Assembly: GCF_019396345.1 (NCBI RefSeq)
Contig: NZ_JAHKRM010000024.1
Location: 1 to 64,000, forward strand
Direction: 5' to 3'
Length of the DNA stretch: 64,000 nt
Source of the DNA: Nonomuraea guangzhouensis
GTDB taxonomy: Bacteria > Actinomycetota > Actinomycetes > Streptosporangiales > Streptosporangiaceae
The notes below the pieces were generated by a model. It was not told where the DNA came from. It did not search any database and worked only from the letters and a program-made list of their open reading frames with translations. Positions 23,968-32,463 of the stretch are shown in pieces; positions within the stretch are counted from its first letter, which is position 1; the number at the start of each line of letters is the position of its first letter. A program made the translations under genes and the position numbers.

Positions 23968-24417
23968 TCAAATTGCGCCCTTGGGCCCGGCCGTACCACT
24001 CGGGTCGAGCACCCCGCGCATGAACAGGTAGCACCCGGGGACGTGCGGCCCGCCGCGGGCGGCCCACCGATCACGGTAGGCGGTGGGGCTTTCTCCCACG
24101 AGTCGCGTGAAGCGGGACGAGAACGATCCGAGGCTGGCGAACCCCACCGCCATGCAGACCTCGGTCACCGTGAGGTTCGCGACGCGCAGCAGGTCCTGGG
24201 CACGCTCGATGCGGCGGCGGGTGAGGTAGCGGATCGGCGTCTCGCCGTACGCCGCCTCGAAGCTGCGCGCGAAGTGGAACTTGGACACCCCGGCGACGGC
24301 GGCGAGCTGGTCGAGATCCAGCGCCGCTCGGTAGTGCCGGTCGATGTGGTCGTGCGCGCGGCGAAGGTGCGGAAGCAGGTCCACGGCCACCCTCCCGCGG
24401 ATCAGGTCCACGGTCAC
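23968..24417 (-). CDS. AraC-family transcriptional regulator (HTH only)
   Basis: A 149-residue protein consisting almost entirely of the double helix-turn-helix domain of AraC/XylS regulators (VAGVSKFHFARSFEAAYGET, then MAVGFASLGSFSSRFTRLVG). It lacks the N-terminal ligand-binding domain, like MarA/SoxS-type short members. It begins at GTG 24417, overlapping the XRE gene stop by 4 bp, and is followed by the VOC gene, its likely target. Confidence 0.9.
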   Translation of the reverse strand: MTVDLIRGRVAVDLLPHLRRAHDHIDRHYRAALDLDQLAAVAGVSKFHFARSFEAAYGETPIRYLTRRRIERAQDLLRVANLTVTEVCMAVGFASLGSFSSRFTRLVGESPTAYRDRWAARGGPHVPGCYLFMRGVLDPSGTAGPKGAI

Positions 24418-24638
24418 TCTCCCGGGGATTCGGGATACTGGAACACGTCGTCGAGCGGGACGCCGAACACCTGGGCGATCCGGAAGGCCATCTCCAGGGA
24501 CGGCGAATAGCGGCTCTGCTCGATGGCTATGACGGTCTGCCGGGTCACGCCGATGCGCTCGGCGAGCTCGGCCTGGGTCATCTCGCCGTGCGCGAAGCGC
24601 AGCGTGCGGATGCGGTTCGTGACGCGCGTCGACTTCAC
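24414..24638 (-). CDS. XRE-family HTH regulator (small)
   Basis: A 74-residue Cro/CI-type DNA-binding protein (MTQAELAERIGVTRQTVIAI, then EQSRYSPSLEMAFRIAQVFG). I place the start at GTG 24638, which overlaps the stop of the membrane protein gene by 4 bp; the longer frame to 24746 is antisense-like. Such regulators commonly pair with a small DUF2178-type membrane protein, exactly as here. Confidence 0.88.
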   Translation of the reverse strand: MKSTRVTNRIRTLRFAHGEMTQAELAERIGVTRQTVIAIEQSRYSPSLEMAFRIAQVFGVPLDDVFQYPESPGE

Positions 24639-25063
24639 CACTGCGGCAGGCTCCTGCGATACACGATGACCTTCGTGATCCCGCCCAGAACCGCCGACAG
24701 CGCGAAGCAGAGGTAGACCACGTTGGCGATCCAGAACCAGTCCCACTCGGCCATCGCCATGATCATCGCCGCGACCGCGCCGATGACGACGAACGACTGG
24801 CCGGTGTATTCGCCGAGCCGGCCGATCTCCCTGTCGCGCTCGTCCGTGGCGCGGGAGGCCCTCGGGTTCACGATCGCGATCCCGATCTCGGCCACGATCG
24901 ACGCGACGATGGCCGCGCCGACGGTCCAGAGCAGGGTGGTGGCGTACGGGACCTCAGGTAGGGAGCGTCCATTCGCGCGGCTCACGATGATGACCACATA
25001 GGCGGCGTACCCGACCACGGCGACGACCAGCCGGATCCACGCGCGTTTCTCCTCATGTGTCAT
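24635..25063 (-). CDS. Four-TM membrane protein paired with an XRE regulator (DUF2178-like)
   Basis: A 142-residue membrane protein with four hydrophobic helices (LVVAVVGYAAYVVIIVS, WTVGAAIVASIVAEIGIAIV, FVVIGAVAAMIMAMAEW and IANVVYLCFALSAVLGGI) and a charged loop RASRATDERDREIGRLGEYT. It is first in the operon membrane protein-XRE-AraC-VOC. In this recurrent pairing the membrane protein may sense membrane state and influence the regulator, but the role is not known. Confidence 0.75.
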   Translation of the reverse strand: MTHEEKRAWIRLVVAVVGYAAYVVIIVSRANGRSLPEVPYATTLLWTVGAAIVASIVAEIGIAIVNPRASRATDERDREIGRLGEYTGQSFVVIGAVAAMIMAMAEWDWFWIANVVYLCFALSAVLGGITKVIVYRRSLPQW

Positions 25064-25179
25064 GGCCCACCCCTTGGATGCGGAGAATCTTCGACATCAT
25101 CAATGTAGTGAAAATTTGACTCCATGTCTACTATATTTTACATCGCGGCACCAATGCGGTCTCGGCCATCATGGTGTAC

Positions 25180-25641
25180 ATGCCCATCAGGACCGCTGCG
25201 CCGGAAGATCTGCCGGCTCTGCTCGCCCTCGCCGTGGACTTCTACAAGGAGGACGGCTTCGCCACTTCAGAAGCCGATCTGCGGACCAACCTGGCCACGT
25301 TGATCTCCTCTCCCACGGCTCGCGTCGCGGTGAGCGAGTCGGACGGTCGCGTGGTCGCGTTCGCCATCACGACGACCACCTTCGGGCTCGAATCCGGCCT
25401 GATCGCCGAGCTCGAAGACCTCTACGTCGCCCCGGACGCGCGCCGGCGCGGCGAGGCCCAGCGGCTCATCGAGGACAGCCTGCGCTGGTCCGCCGGCCGG
25501 GGTTGCGGCCAGCTCGAGATCGTGATCGCCCCCAACGGGCAGGACGTGAGCCACCTGTTCGACTTCTACCGCAAGCGCGGCTTCCGGGACGAGGGCCGCC
25601 GGCTGCTCAGCCAACCGCTGGAGCCGCCCACCCGCGAGTAG
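25180..25641 (+). CDS. GNAT-family N-acetyltransferase
   Basis: About 153 residues, a standard GNAT fold. Motif A (acetyl-CoA binding) reads LEDLYVAPDARRRGEAQRLI; a Glu replaces one of the usual Gly positions in RxxGxG/A, which may weaken CoA binding. Motif B is near FDFYRKRGFRDEGR. ATG 25180 and 25171 are both possible. The acceptor is unknown. Its 3' end overlaps the convergent DUF3800 gene by 35 bp. Confidence 0.88.
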   Translation: MPIRTAAPEDLPALLALAVDFYKEDGFATSEADLRTNLATLISSPTARVAVSESDGRVVAFAITTTTFGLESGLIAELEDLYVAPDARRRGEAQRLIEDSLRWSAGRGCGQLEIVIAPNGQDVSHLFDFYRKRGFRDEGRRLLSQPLEPPTRE

Positions 25642-26569
25642 GCGGCGCGAGCAGGGACCAGCTTCGGTCGTCTCCCCAGACAGAGAACGCATCCACGTAC
25701 GGTCGTAGCAATGCGGTGAGTTCGGCGTCGCCTTGGTGGGTGAGCTCGTCTTCCGCTATTTTCCGCGCCGGTCCGGCCAGAAGGTCGGCCACCTGGATCC
25801 GTGGGTCCAGGCGCGAGTCGACCAGCCGCAGGCCGGCCAGTCGGCCTTCCGCGGCACGCGTCTCCTTCAGCTCGTCGATGCGTTCTTGCGTGAGGAGGGT
25901 CTGCCGGTCGTGAACGACCGAAACGGGCTTCCCGGCTTCACCCCAGTAGACGGCTGCTTGGATGATGGCCGGGAACAGCGGGTTCAGCGTGGGCAGCCGC
26001 GCGCGGAAAGAGTCGATGTCGGATCTGGACTCCCAGAGCAGATTCATTATTTCGCCGGCCCGGCTCCGCGGGGCGGCACGGCGAAGGGTGTCGATCCGCT
26101 TGAAGACCGAGTCGACGGAAGCGCCCGGACCTCGGCCGTTCTTGGTGCGCATCAGGTCGTTGAAGGACTCCAGGAAGGCGTTCCACCGGTCGGGGCCGAA
26201 CGTGTGCTCGCCCTCTCGGTAGAGAGTGCCGGCCATGGCTCGGGAATCCTGGTCGGCGAGCAGGTCGATGAATCTGCTGATCGCGAAGAAGGTCTTGTCG
26301 ATCAGATAGACGTGCGCGTTTCCGTGGAGTGGGGACGAAGGGCCGAGCAGCCACTTGAGGGCGTTCAGGTGTTTCTTCCTGCGAATGACGCCCGACTTGT
26401 ATTCCGTGGTCGGGGAGGGGGCTCTGTTCCGTACTTCCTGGATGCAGTCAGCCGCCGATTCGATGTCCAGCCGAATGCTGGCGTGGGCGAACACCACCGT
26501 GTTTCCGCCAATGAGCTTCTCCCCTTCTGAGCCGGACTCGTCGCAGGCGATTTCGAAGGGTTGTGTCAC
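25607..26569 (-). CDS. DUF3800-like protein
   Basis: A protein of about 320 residues with the N-terminal acidic motif ACDESGSEG and a distal QVADLLAGPARK, the two hallmarks of DUF3800-type proteins (RNase H-like fold, conserved DES and AD). The function of the family is not established; several members sit in accessory or defence-like regions. I choose GTG 26569 (VTQPFEIACDES) over GTG 26617, which adds a low-complexity stretch. It is convergent with GNAT and has no partner gene. Confidence 0.7.
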   Translation of the reverse strand: MTQPFEIACDESGSEGEKLIGGNTVVFAHASIRLDIESAADCIQEVRNRAPSPTTEYKSGVIRRKKHLNALKWLLGPSSPLHGNAHVYLIDKTFFAISRFIDLLADQDSRAMAGTLYREGEHTFGPDRWNAFLESFNDLMRTKNGRGPGASVDSVFKRIDTLRRAAPRSRAGEIMNLLWESRSDIDSFRARLPTLNPLFPAIIQAAVYWGEAGKPVSVVHDRQTLLTQERIDELKETRAAEGRLAGLRLVDSRLDPRIQVADLLAGPARKIAEDELTHQGDAELTALLRPYVDAFSVWGDDRSWSLLAPPTRGWAAPAVG

Positions 26570-26657
26570 GGCTTGGTTCTCCCACGGATGGGCGCTGCTC
26601 GGCTCCAAGTCTCGCAAGTCGCCACTTGAGGCTTCAAATGGATTTCGTCCCTGCAGC

Positions 26658-27443
26658 TCAGAGATCGGGCAGCCCGAGGTCGAGGTTGGGCTGGTCGATG
26701 CCGCCGTCGACCTCCAGCACCTTGCCGGTCAGGTAGCGCCCGGCAGGCGAGACCAGGTAGAGCACCGCGGCCGCCACGTCCTCCGGCTCACCGATCCGCT
26801 TCAAGGGGGTGGCCTGCTCCATCTGGGTACGCAGGTTCTCGTCGGTCATGACGATGTCGAGGGCGGACGTGGCGACCGCGCCGACGGCGATCGCGTTGAC
26901 ACGCACCCTGGGCGCCAGGTCGCGGGCGGCCAGCCGCGTGTAGTGCGTGAGCGCCGCCTTGGCGCTGCCGTACGCCAGATAACCACGGCCCGCCGTCCGG
27001 CCCACGGCGGAGGTGATGTTCACCACCGAGCCGCCGGTCTCGAGCAGGTGCGGTACGGCCGCCCGCGTCAGCTCATGCGCGATCCCGACATTGAACTGGA
27101 ACGCGTTCTCAAGATGTTTCCGCGTGGTGTCGAGAAAGGCGCGGGGAAGCGCTCCGCCCACATTGTTGACGACCGCGTCCACCCGGCCGAAGGCGTCCAC
27201 GGCCTGCTTCGCGAGCGCCTCCATGGCGCCCGGCACGCTCAGGTCGGCGGGGACGACCAGCGCCCGCCTGCCCGCCTCCTCCACCTGAGCTGCTACGGCG
27301 CCTAGCTGCTCCTCCGTACGGGCGGAGATCGCCACGTCCGCGCCCGCCTGCGCGAGGGCGATCGCGGTCGCCGCGCCGATGCCCCGGCCGGCACCGGTGA
27401 CGATGGCGGCGTGGCCGGTGACGTGGAAGCGGTCCAGGATCAT
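26658..27443 (-). CDS. SDR-family NAD(P)-dependent oxidoreductase
   Basis: A 261-residue classical short-chain dehydrogenase. The cofactor motif TGAGRGIG lies at residues 16-23, NNVGG at about 92, and the catalytic triad Ser/Tyr/Lys is in INITSAVGR and YLAYGSAKAAL. Arg in ISARTEE after the second strand suggests NADP preference. The C-terminus VDGGIDQPN is typical of FabG/7-alpha-hydroxysteroid-like members. Substrate unknown. It is divergent from the phosphoesterase gene; the 108-bp gap has an AT-rich inverted segment near 27477-27492 that could be a control site. Confidence 0.92.
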   Translation of the reverse strand: MILDRFHVTGHAAIVTGAGRGIGAATAIALAQAGADVAISARTEEQLGAVAAQVEEAGRRALVVPADLSVPGAMEALAKQAVDAFGRVDAVVNNVGGALPRAFLDTTRKHLENAFQFNVGIAHELTRAAVPHLLETGGSVVNITSAVGRTAGRGYLAYGSAKAALTHYTRLAARDLAPRVRVNAIAVGAVATSALDIVMTDENLRTQMEQATPLKRIGEPEDVAAAVLYLVSPAGRYLTGKVLEVDGGIDQPNLDLGLPDL

Positions 27444-27551
27444 GTCATGACCTCCGACCGCAGCCTATGGTCAAACTGAAACCTGTTTCAATACGCTGTG
27501 CCGCCGAAAATCCGGTTGTCCGCCGAGCCCGCCGCTCAGCATGATCGACCC

Positions 27552-28316
27552 ATGAGATTCGCGGTCATCGGCGACATTCATGCGAACTTCGCCAAGGCCG
27601 ACGCGATAGTCCGGCGGCACTGCGGTCCCGTCGACGCCATCTTCAGCGTCGGCGACGCCGAGCCCAACAGGACCGAGGCGGAAAGCCTCGGCGTCGGCGG
27701 GCCGGCCAAATATCGCAAGGTCGGCGATTTCCCGGAGTTCGTCGCGGGGTGGCGCAGCATGAGCGCACCGGTCTACTTCATCGGCGGCAACCATGAGCCG
27801 TGGCCGTCACTCGACGCCCAGGGTCCCGGCGAATGGGCGCCCGGCTTTCATTTTCTGGGGCGCTCTGGTGTGCGGGAGGTGGCCGGCCTTCGGGTCGCCT
27901 TCCTGTCCGGCATCTACTCACGCCACTTCAGCGAGCCCGACACGCCTCCCGCCGTCACGCCGGAGCGGCTCAAGGAGTACGGCTATTTCACCAGGCCGCA
28001 GGTCAACCTGCTGCTCGACCAGGCCCGCGGCAAGCGGATCGATCTCCTGCTCACGCACGAATGGCCGTCCGGGCTCTCGTACCTTCACCGGGGGAAGGAG
28101 CCCGTGGGGCGGGACGCCATCCGGGCGCTGACCGACCGGCTCGCGCCTCAGGTGCACGCCTGCGGTCACATGCACACCCCGTTCAGGGAGCGGGTCGGTG
28201 CCACGGAGGTGCTCTGCCTTTCGCAGGTCGCCTACGGGCCCGACGCGGTGAGCGTGCTGGAGCTCACGTCGGACGGCACGCTGAAAGAGCTGCCGATCCT
28301 CGACGAAGCGAGGTGA
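27552..28316 (+). CDS. Metallophosphoesterase (calcineurin-like)
   Basis: About 254 residues with all metal-site motifs: GDIH at the N-terminus (MRFAVIGDIHANF), GDAE, GNHE (FIGGNHEPW), THEWPSGL and GHMHTPF. The order and spacing resemble the Dbr1-like branch of calcineurin-type phosphoesterases more than UDP-sugar hydrolases, though the substrate is unknown. ATG 27552 is preferred over GTG 27498 because the domain starts directly after it. It is followed within 5 bp by the DUF5946 gene, so the two are probably co-expressed. Confidence 0.88.
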   Translation: MRFAVIGDIHANFAKADAIVRRHCGPVDAIFSVGDAEPNRTEAESLGVGGPAKYRKVGDFPEFVAGWRSMSAPVYFIGGNHEPWPSLDAQGPGEWAPGFHFLGRSGVREVAGLRVAFLSGIYSRHFSEPDTPPAVTPERLKEYGYFTRPQVNLLLDQARGKRIDLLLTHEWPSGLSYLHRGKEPVGRDAIRALTDRLAPQVHACGHMHTPFRERVGATEVLCLSQVAYGPDAVSVLELTSDGTLKELPILDEAR

Positions 28317-28321
28317 CGGAG

Positions 28322-28780
28322 ATGGCCCGGTGTGCGGAGTGCGGTGCTCTGGAGGAGTGCGAGGCCCTGTTTCACCTGCTGATAACGCTGGAGTTCTCGG
28401 CACGGGCCCCCTGGGCGCCCGTGCACGCCGTTTCGGTGGCGTGCTTCTACCTCCAGCACTCCTCGCGCCTGCCCGAATCCGGGCTCGGCTTCTATTGGGC
28501 GGTACTTCATGTGTACGTCCGGGGCGGTCTTGCCGCCCTCGGCCCCATGACCCAGCGCGCTCAGCGGCTCAACTCGCACCGTTTCGGCGGCCTGAAGCCG
28601 GGTGCGGACGCCTTCGTCGGCACGCCACCGCTCCCGGATCCCTCCGTCCCGCCGACCGCGTATGACACGACCATCGCGGACGTCGCCCTGGACGGCAGCT
28701 TTCCGGCCGAGGGGCACGAGGAACGGATGCGGCACTGGGCCACCGCGACCGTCGACGCGTGGCAGGCACAAGGCCGCTAG
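28322..28780 (+). CDS. DUF5946 family protein
   Basis: A 152-residue protein with the N-terminal zinc-type CAECGAL motif and ECEALFHLLITLEFS, then VHAVSVACFYLQHSS, the DUF5946 pattern. Function unknown. The true start is ATG 28322; the much longer frame upstream is antisense-like or out of frame with the phosphoesterase. Its stop shares a CTAG with the stop of the convergent TetR gene. Confidence 0.8.
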   Translation: MARCAECGALEECEALFHLLITLEFSARAPWAPVHAVSVACFYLQHSSRLPESGLGFYWAVLHVYVRGGLAALGPMTQRAQRLNSHRFGGLKPGADAFVGTPPLPDPSVPPTAYDTTIADVALDGSFPAEGHEERMRHWATATVDAWQAQGR

Positions 28781-29349
28781 GGCAGGGACTCCAGGCCCAG
28801 GCAGAGTTCGAAGACCGCGGTGAGCCGGTCGACGTCGGCGGGTGACGGGGTCTCGGGGCCCACGAGGCGGCGGACCGAGCCGAGGCCCAGGAAGACCGCC
28901 GTCGCCATCCGGGCCCTGGCGTGCGCGTCCGGGCCGCCGAGGAGGGCCGCGATGGGCTCGATCATGACAGCCAGCAGGCGTTCGCGGACGAGCGCCTGGA
29001 TCTCCGGGTCGCCCGCCGAACGTTCGAGTGAGCGCAGGATGGGGCTCTCCGGGTCGTGGGACATGCGTTCGGCGGCGTACTCCGCCAGCCGTCTGGGCAG
29101 GCCCGCCCGGTCACCCTCGACCACGGCGCGGACCGTCGGCTCGCCCGCCAGGACCTCGCCGAACAGGCCCGCCTTGGAGCCGAAGTAGCGGCCCACCAGG
29201 GCGATGTTGGCGTCCGCCGCCGAGGCGATCATGCGGACCGTCACCTGCGTGTAGCCGTACTCGCCGAACAGCATGCGCGCTGCCTCCAGCAGCCGCTGGC
29301 GGGTGGCCGCGCGATCGCGCGGCCGGGCCTCCGTCAACTGCGCTTCCAT
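28777..29349 (-). CDS. TetR-family regulator, divergent from an MFS exporter
   Basis: A 190-residue TetR repressor. The N-terminal HTH reads LLEAARMLFGEYGYTQVTVR, then MIASAADANIALVGRYFGSK. The C-terminal ligand domain is variable. Divergence from the multidrug-type MFS gene with a 96-bp shared promoter region suggests it represses that exporter until a substrate binds. The ATG 29349 start is in the GGCCCATGGAAG context. Long upstream extension of the open frame (to 30858) is antisense to the exporter and rejected. Confidence 0.9.
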   Translation of the reverse strand: MEAQLTEARPRDRAATRQRLLEAARMLFGEYGYTQVTVRMIASAADANIALVGRYFGSKAGLFGEVLAGEPTVRAVVEGDRAGLPRRLAEYAAERMSHDPESPILRSLERSAGDPEIQALVRERLLAVMIEPIAALLGGPDAHARARMATAVFLGLGSVRRLVGPETPSPADVDRLTAVFELCLGLESLP

Positions 29350-29403
29350 GGCCCGAACTCTACTCAAGAACCCCCCACTTGCCGCTCGGCTAGTAAACGG
29401 GCG

Positions 29404-29409
29404 TATACT
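29404..29409 (+). promoter_or_regulatory. -10 element of the MFS-SPW operon
   Basis: TATACT lies 36 bp upstream of the exporter start. The -35 is weak (TTGCCG at 29379-29384, 19-bp spacing). TetR binding in the 29375-29410 stretch is inferred from gene order, and no clean palindrome is visible. Confidence 0.45.
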
Positions 29410-29445
29410 CACCGAGGAGAAACGGTAAGAAGGGGATGTGGTGTC

Positions 29446-31251
29446 TTGGTAGCCCAGACACAGGCCGCGGCCCCCGCGAGGCGGCAATACACTCACCGCG
29501 AAATTCTCGAGGTCATGTCCGGGCTCATGCTCGCCATGCTCACCTCGATGATCTCGACCTCGGTGGTCGGCACGGCGTTGCCGACGATCGTGGGGGAACT
29601 CGGCGGCCAGGACCAGTACTCCTGGGTGGCGTCGGCGACCATGTTGACGATGACGGTCTCCACGCCGTTGTGGGGCAAGCTGTCCGACCTGTGGGGCCGG
29701 AAGCTGCTGTTCCAGAGCGCCCTGGGGCTGTTCGTCGCGGCGTCGCTCGTGGCCGGCCTGTCGCAGAACATCGGGCAGCTCATCGCGGCGCGTGCCGTAC
29801 AGGGGCTGGGTGTGGGTGGTCTGTCGGCCCTCGCTCAGGTGATCCTCGGCGACATCGTGTCGCCGCGGGAGCGCGGCCGCTACTCGGGGTACATGGGCGC
29901 CGTCTTCGGCATCTCCACGGTCGCGGGGCCGCTGCTCGGCGGGTTCATCGTGGACACCGACTGGCTCGGCTGGCGGTGGTGCTTCTATGTGGTCGTGCCG
30001 TTCGCGCTGATCGCGTTCATCGTGATCCAGAAGGTGCTGAAGCTGCCGAAGGTCCGGCGCAACACCTCCGTGGACATCTGGGGCGCGACCACCATCACGG
30101 CCAGCGCGAGCGCGTTGATGCTGCTGCTGACGCTGGGCGGCACGGAGTTCGAGTGGAACTCCTTCTGGACGTACGCCCTGGGAGCCATCAGCCTGCTCAT
30201 GCTGGCCCTGGCGGTGCTCTCCGAGCGCACGGCCCGGAACCCGATCCTGCCGCCCAGGCTGTTCAGGAACCGGACGTTCGTCCTCACCGCGGCCGCCTCG
30301 CTGTTCGTCGGCGTGGCGATGTTCGGCGCGATGATCTACCTGCCGCAGTACCTGCAGATCGTCAAGGGTCTGACCCCCACCGAGTCGGGGCTGATGACGC
30401 TGCCCATGGTGGTGGCGCTGTTCCTGGGCGGTGTGATCTCCGGGAAGATCGTCACCCAGACCGGCAAGTGGAAGATCTTCCCGGTGGCGGGCCTGCTGAT
30501 CGTGGGCGTGGGGTTGTTCCTGCTGTCGCGGCTGCACGTGGAGTCGAGCGAGTGGCTCATCGGGTTCGACGTGGCCGTACTGGGCACCGGGCTCGGCCTG
30601 TCGATGCAGATGCTCATCCTCGCCGCGCAGAACGGCTCCGAGCTGCGGGACATGGCGTCCACCACGGCGGGTGTCTCGTTCTTCCGGTCGCTGGGCGGCG
30701 CCGTGGGCGTGGCCGCGTTCGGCGCGATCCTCACCAACCGCCTCAACAGCGAGATGACCGAGATGCTGCGGGCCGCGCACATCAAGCTGCCCGGCGGCTC
30801 CTCGCCCAAGCTGGGCAGCCCCAGCGCCATCCAGTCGCTGCCCGGGCCGATCAAGCACATCGTGCTCGAAGCCTTCACCCGCGGTCTGGAGACCGTCTTC
30901 ATGGTCGGCGTGCCGATCGCGCTGCTCGGCTTCGTGGCGACGCTCTTCCTCAAGGAACTGCCGCTCAGAGGCCCCGCGACGCCCGCGCCGGAGCCCAGGC
31001 AGCTCAGCAAGGACGACCTGGTCCTGGCCGGGCTGCTGCTGGAGCTCATCGCCCAGCGGATCGAGCGGGTCAACGGCCAGCCGTCCGCGCTGCTGTCCGC
31101 GGTCGCCAGGATGGCGCCGCCCGATGACCGTACCGAACGGGAGCGCGCCAGATCGGTCGCGCAGAGCGTGCTGCGTCCCACCTCACGCGCTCTGATCGCG
31201 CAGGCCGCGCCGCCGCGGAAAGACCTCGTCACAGGAGGAGTCTCATCATGA
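29446..31251 (+). CDS. MFS multidrug exporter (EmrB/QacA, 14-TM type)
   Basis: About 601 residues with 14 predicted TM helices. Motif A of drug/H+ antiporters reads WGKLSDLWGRKLL after TM2; motif C-like sequence follows in GAVFGISTVAGPLLGGFI; WRWCFYVVVP is the usual TM6 region. The last 120 residues are cytosolic. It exports hydrophobic toxic compounds using the proton gradient. TTG 29446 is the only in-frame start before YTHREILEV, with AAGGGGA upstream. It is the first gene of an operon with two SPW proteins and is probably repressed by the divergent TetR. Confidence 0.92.
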   Translation: MVAQTQAAAPARRQYTHREILEVMSGLMLAMLTSMISTSVVGTALPTIVGELGGQDQYSWVASATMLTMTVSTPLWGKLSDLWGRKLLFQSALGLFVAASLVAGLSQNIGQLIAARAVQGLGVGGLSALAQVILGDIVSPRERGRYSGYMGAVFGISTVAGPLLGGFIVDTDWLGWRWCFYVVVPFALIAFIVIQKVLKLPKVRRNTSVDIWGATTITASASALMLLLTLGGTEFEWNSFWTYALGAISLLMLALAVLSERTARNPILPPRLFRNRTFVLTAAASLFVGVAMFGAMIYLPQYLQIVKGLTPTESGLMTLPMVVALFLGGVISGKIVTQTGKWKIFPVAGLLIVGVGLFLLSRLHVESSEWLIGFDVAVLGTGLGLSMQMLILAAQNGSELRDMASTTAGVSFFRSLGGAVGVAAFGAILTNRLNSEMTEMLRAAHIKLPGGSSPKLGSPSAIQSLPGPIKHIVLEAFTRGLETVFMVGVPIALLGFVATLFLKELPLRGPATPAPEPRQLSKDDLVLAGLLLELIAQRIERVNGQPSALLSAVARMAPPDDRTERERARSVAQSVLRPTSRALIAQAAPPRKDLVTGGVSS

Positions 31252-31670
31252 TTCGCAAGTTCGTGGGCGCCGTCGCGGCCGCCCTGGCCTTCATGGCCGG
31301 GCTGTGGCTGATGATCGCCCCGTTCGCCCTCGGCACCCAGCCGGAGAACGCCGACTGGACCGACCCGACCACCTCCGAGTTCTTCACCGGCCTGGGCGTC
31401 GCGGTCGTCGGGCTCATCGGCGTGGTGGCCTTCGTCGCGGCCATCCACGAGGAGCTCGTGGTCCGCGGTCTGGTGGCCGTACGGCAGAAGCAGGCCGAGC
31501 CGGAGCCCGAGCCGGTGGCGCCCGCGCCGCAGGGCTCGTCCGCGGAGCTGGCCAGCCTGCTCGCCCCGCTCGTCGAGGCGCTGCGTGAGGACCTGAACAA
31601 CGCCGGACGCGGCGGCGACCACCGCCAGAACGGCAAGCCCGCCCTGGTGGGAGTGGAGGAGAACCGATGA
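31248..31670 (+). CDS. SPW-repeat membrane protein (first copy)
   Basis: A 140-residue membrane protein with two helices around the SPW-type motif MAGLWLMIAPFALG and a C-terminal cytosolic tail rich in Glu/Pro (AEPEPEPVAPAP). SPW proteins are of unknown role. It overlaps the exporter stop by 4 bp (ATGA) and the next gene by 4 bp, so it is translated with both and may assist or stabilise the exporter (inference). Confidence 0.75.
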   Translation: MIRKFVGAVAAALAFMAGLWLMIAPFALGTQPENADWTDPTTSEFFTGLGVAVVGLIGVVAFVAAIHEELVVRGLVAVRQKQAEPEPEPVAPAPQGSSAELASLLAPLVEALREDLNNAGRGGDHRQNGKPALVGVEENR

Positions 31671-31906
31671 AGGCCAAGCTGGGCGTCTCCGCCCTTGTCG
31701 TGCTGTTCCTGGCCGGCCTGTGGCTGATCGCGGCGCCGTTCGCGGTGGGCTACCAGCCCAGGGGCGCGGCCTACGCCGACGCGACGGTCAACGATCTGTG
31801 GCTCGGCGGCGCGCTGGCCGGCGTCTCGTTCGTGGCCATCGTGGTCTACGCGGCCGACGCGCTGCGCGAGCTCACCGGCCGCGGCAAGCACGTCGCCGAC
31901 AGCTGA
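31667..31906 (+). CDS. SPW-repeat membrane protein (second copy)
   Basis: A 79-residue paralogue of the preceding protein: LFLAGLWLIAAPFAVGYQP aligns with AGLWLMIAPFALGTQP of the first, followed by a second helix LAGVSFVAIVVYAADALREL. It lacks the long tail. The tandem pair probably arose by duplication and forms a small two-helix membrane unit. Function unknown. Confidence 0.75.
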   Translation: MKAKLGVSALVVLFLAGLWLIAAPFAVGYQPRGAAYADATVNDLWLGGALAGVSFVAIVVYAADALRELTGRGKHVADS

Positions 31907-31921
31907 CGTGCGAGGCATGCC

Positions 31922-32407
31922 GTGTACGGCGGTAGCACAGACGACCGGTGGGAGCCCCTCCTAGGCGGACTCCCCAGTGAGCAGTTCGAGATCGGCAAAG
32001 ACGGCACCGGGCTGCTGGTGGTCGGCTTCGACGGATCGGGCCCGAGCCGCAACGCGCTCGCGTACGCGGCCGGGCTCGCCCGGCGGGACAACGCCGCGCT
32101 GCTCATCGCGTTCGTGGAGACGCTCACCAGCGCGACGTTGTGGTTCTTCGCGGGCTCGCCGATCATCCCCGACTCGGCTGGAGACCTGACCGAGGACCTG
32201 CGGAGCGAGCTGAGCGGGGTCGGCGTTCCGTGGCGGTTCGTCATGGTACGGGGTGACACGGCGCGTGAGCTGGAAACACTCGCGGACTCCTGCATGGCCG
32301 ACGCCATCGTGGTGGGCCGGTCCCGCTCGCTGTGGCACAGCTTCGGCGGCTCGGTGGCGGTGGGGCTGGCCAGGCGTGCTCGCCGTACCGTGCTGATCGT
32401 GCCCTGA
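31922..32407 (+). CDS. Universal stress protein (UspA family)
   Basis: A 161-residue protein with the Usp start LLVVGFDGSGPSRNALAYAA and the C-terminal loop ADAIVVGRSRSLWHSFGGSV. The ATP-binding loop GxxGxxxxxxxxxG(S/T) is incomplete, with Arg at the second Gly, so nucleotide binding may be lost. GTG 31922 lies 15 bp after the SPW operon, so it may be co-transcribed with it. Role: stress tolerance, not further defined. Confidence 0.85.
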   Translation: MYGGSTDDRWEPLLGGLPSEQFEIGKDGTGLLVVGFDGSGPSRNALAYAAGLARRDNAALLIAFVETLTSATLWFFAGSPIIPDSAGDLTEDLRSELSGVGVPWRFVMVRGDTARELETLADSCMADAIVVGRSRSLWHSFGGSVAVGLARRARRTVLIVP

Positions 32408-32463
32408 CCTCGCGCCTCACCGATACCGCCCTGACCTCGTAGGACGTCGCGTAGGGTGGCCGC

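Noticed and set aside
29350..30858. Long upstream extension of the TetR frame
   Set aside because: Antisense to the MFS exporter; the TetR HTH begins right after ATG 29349.
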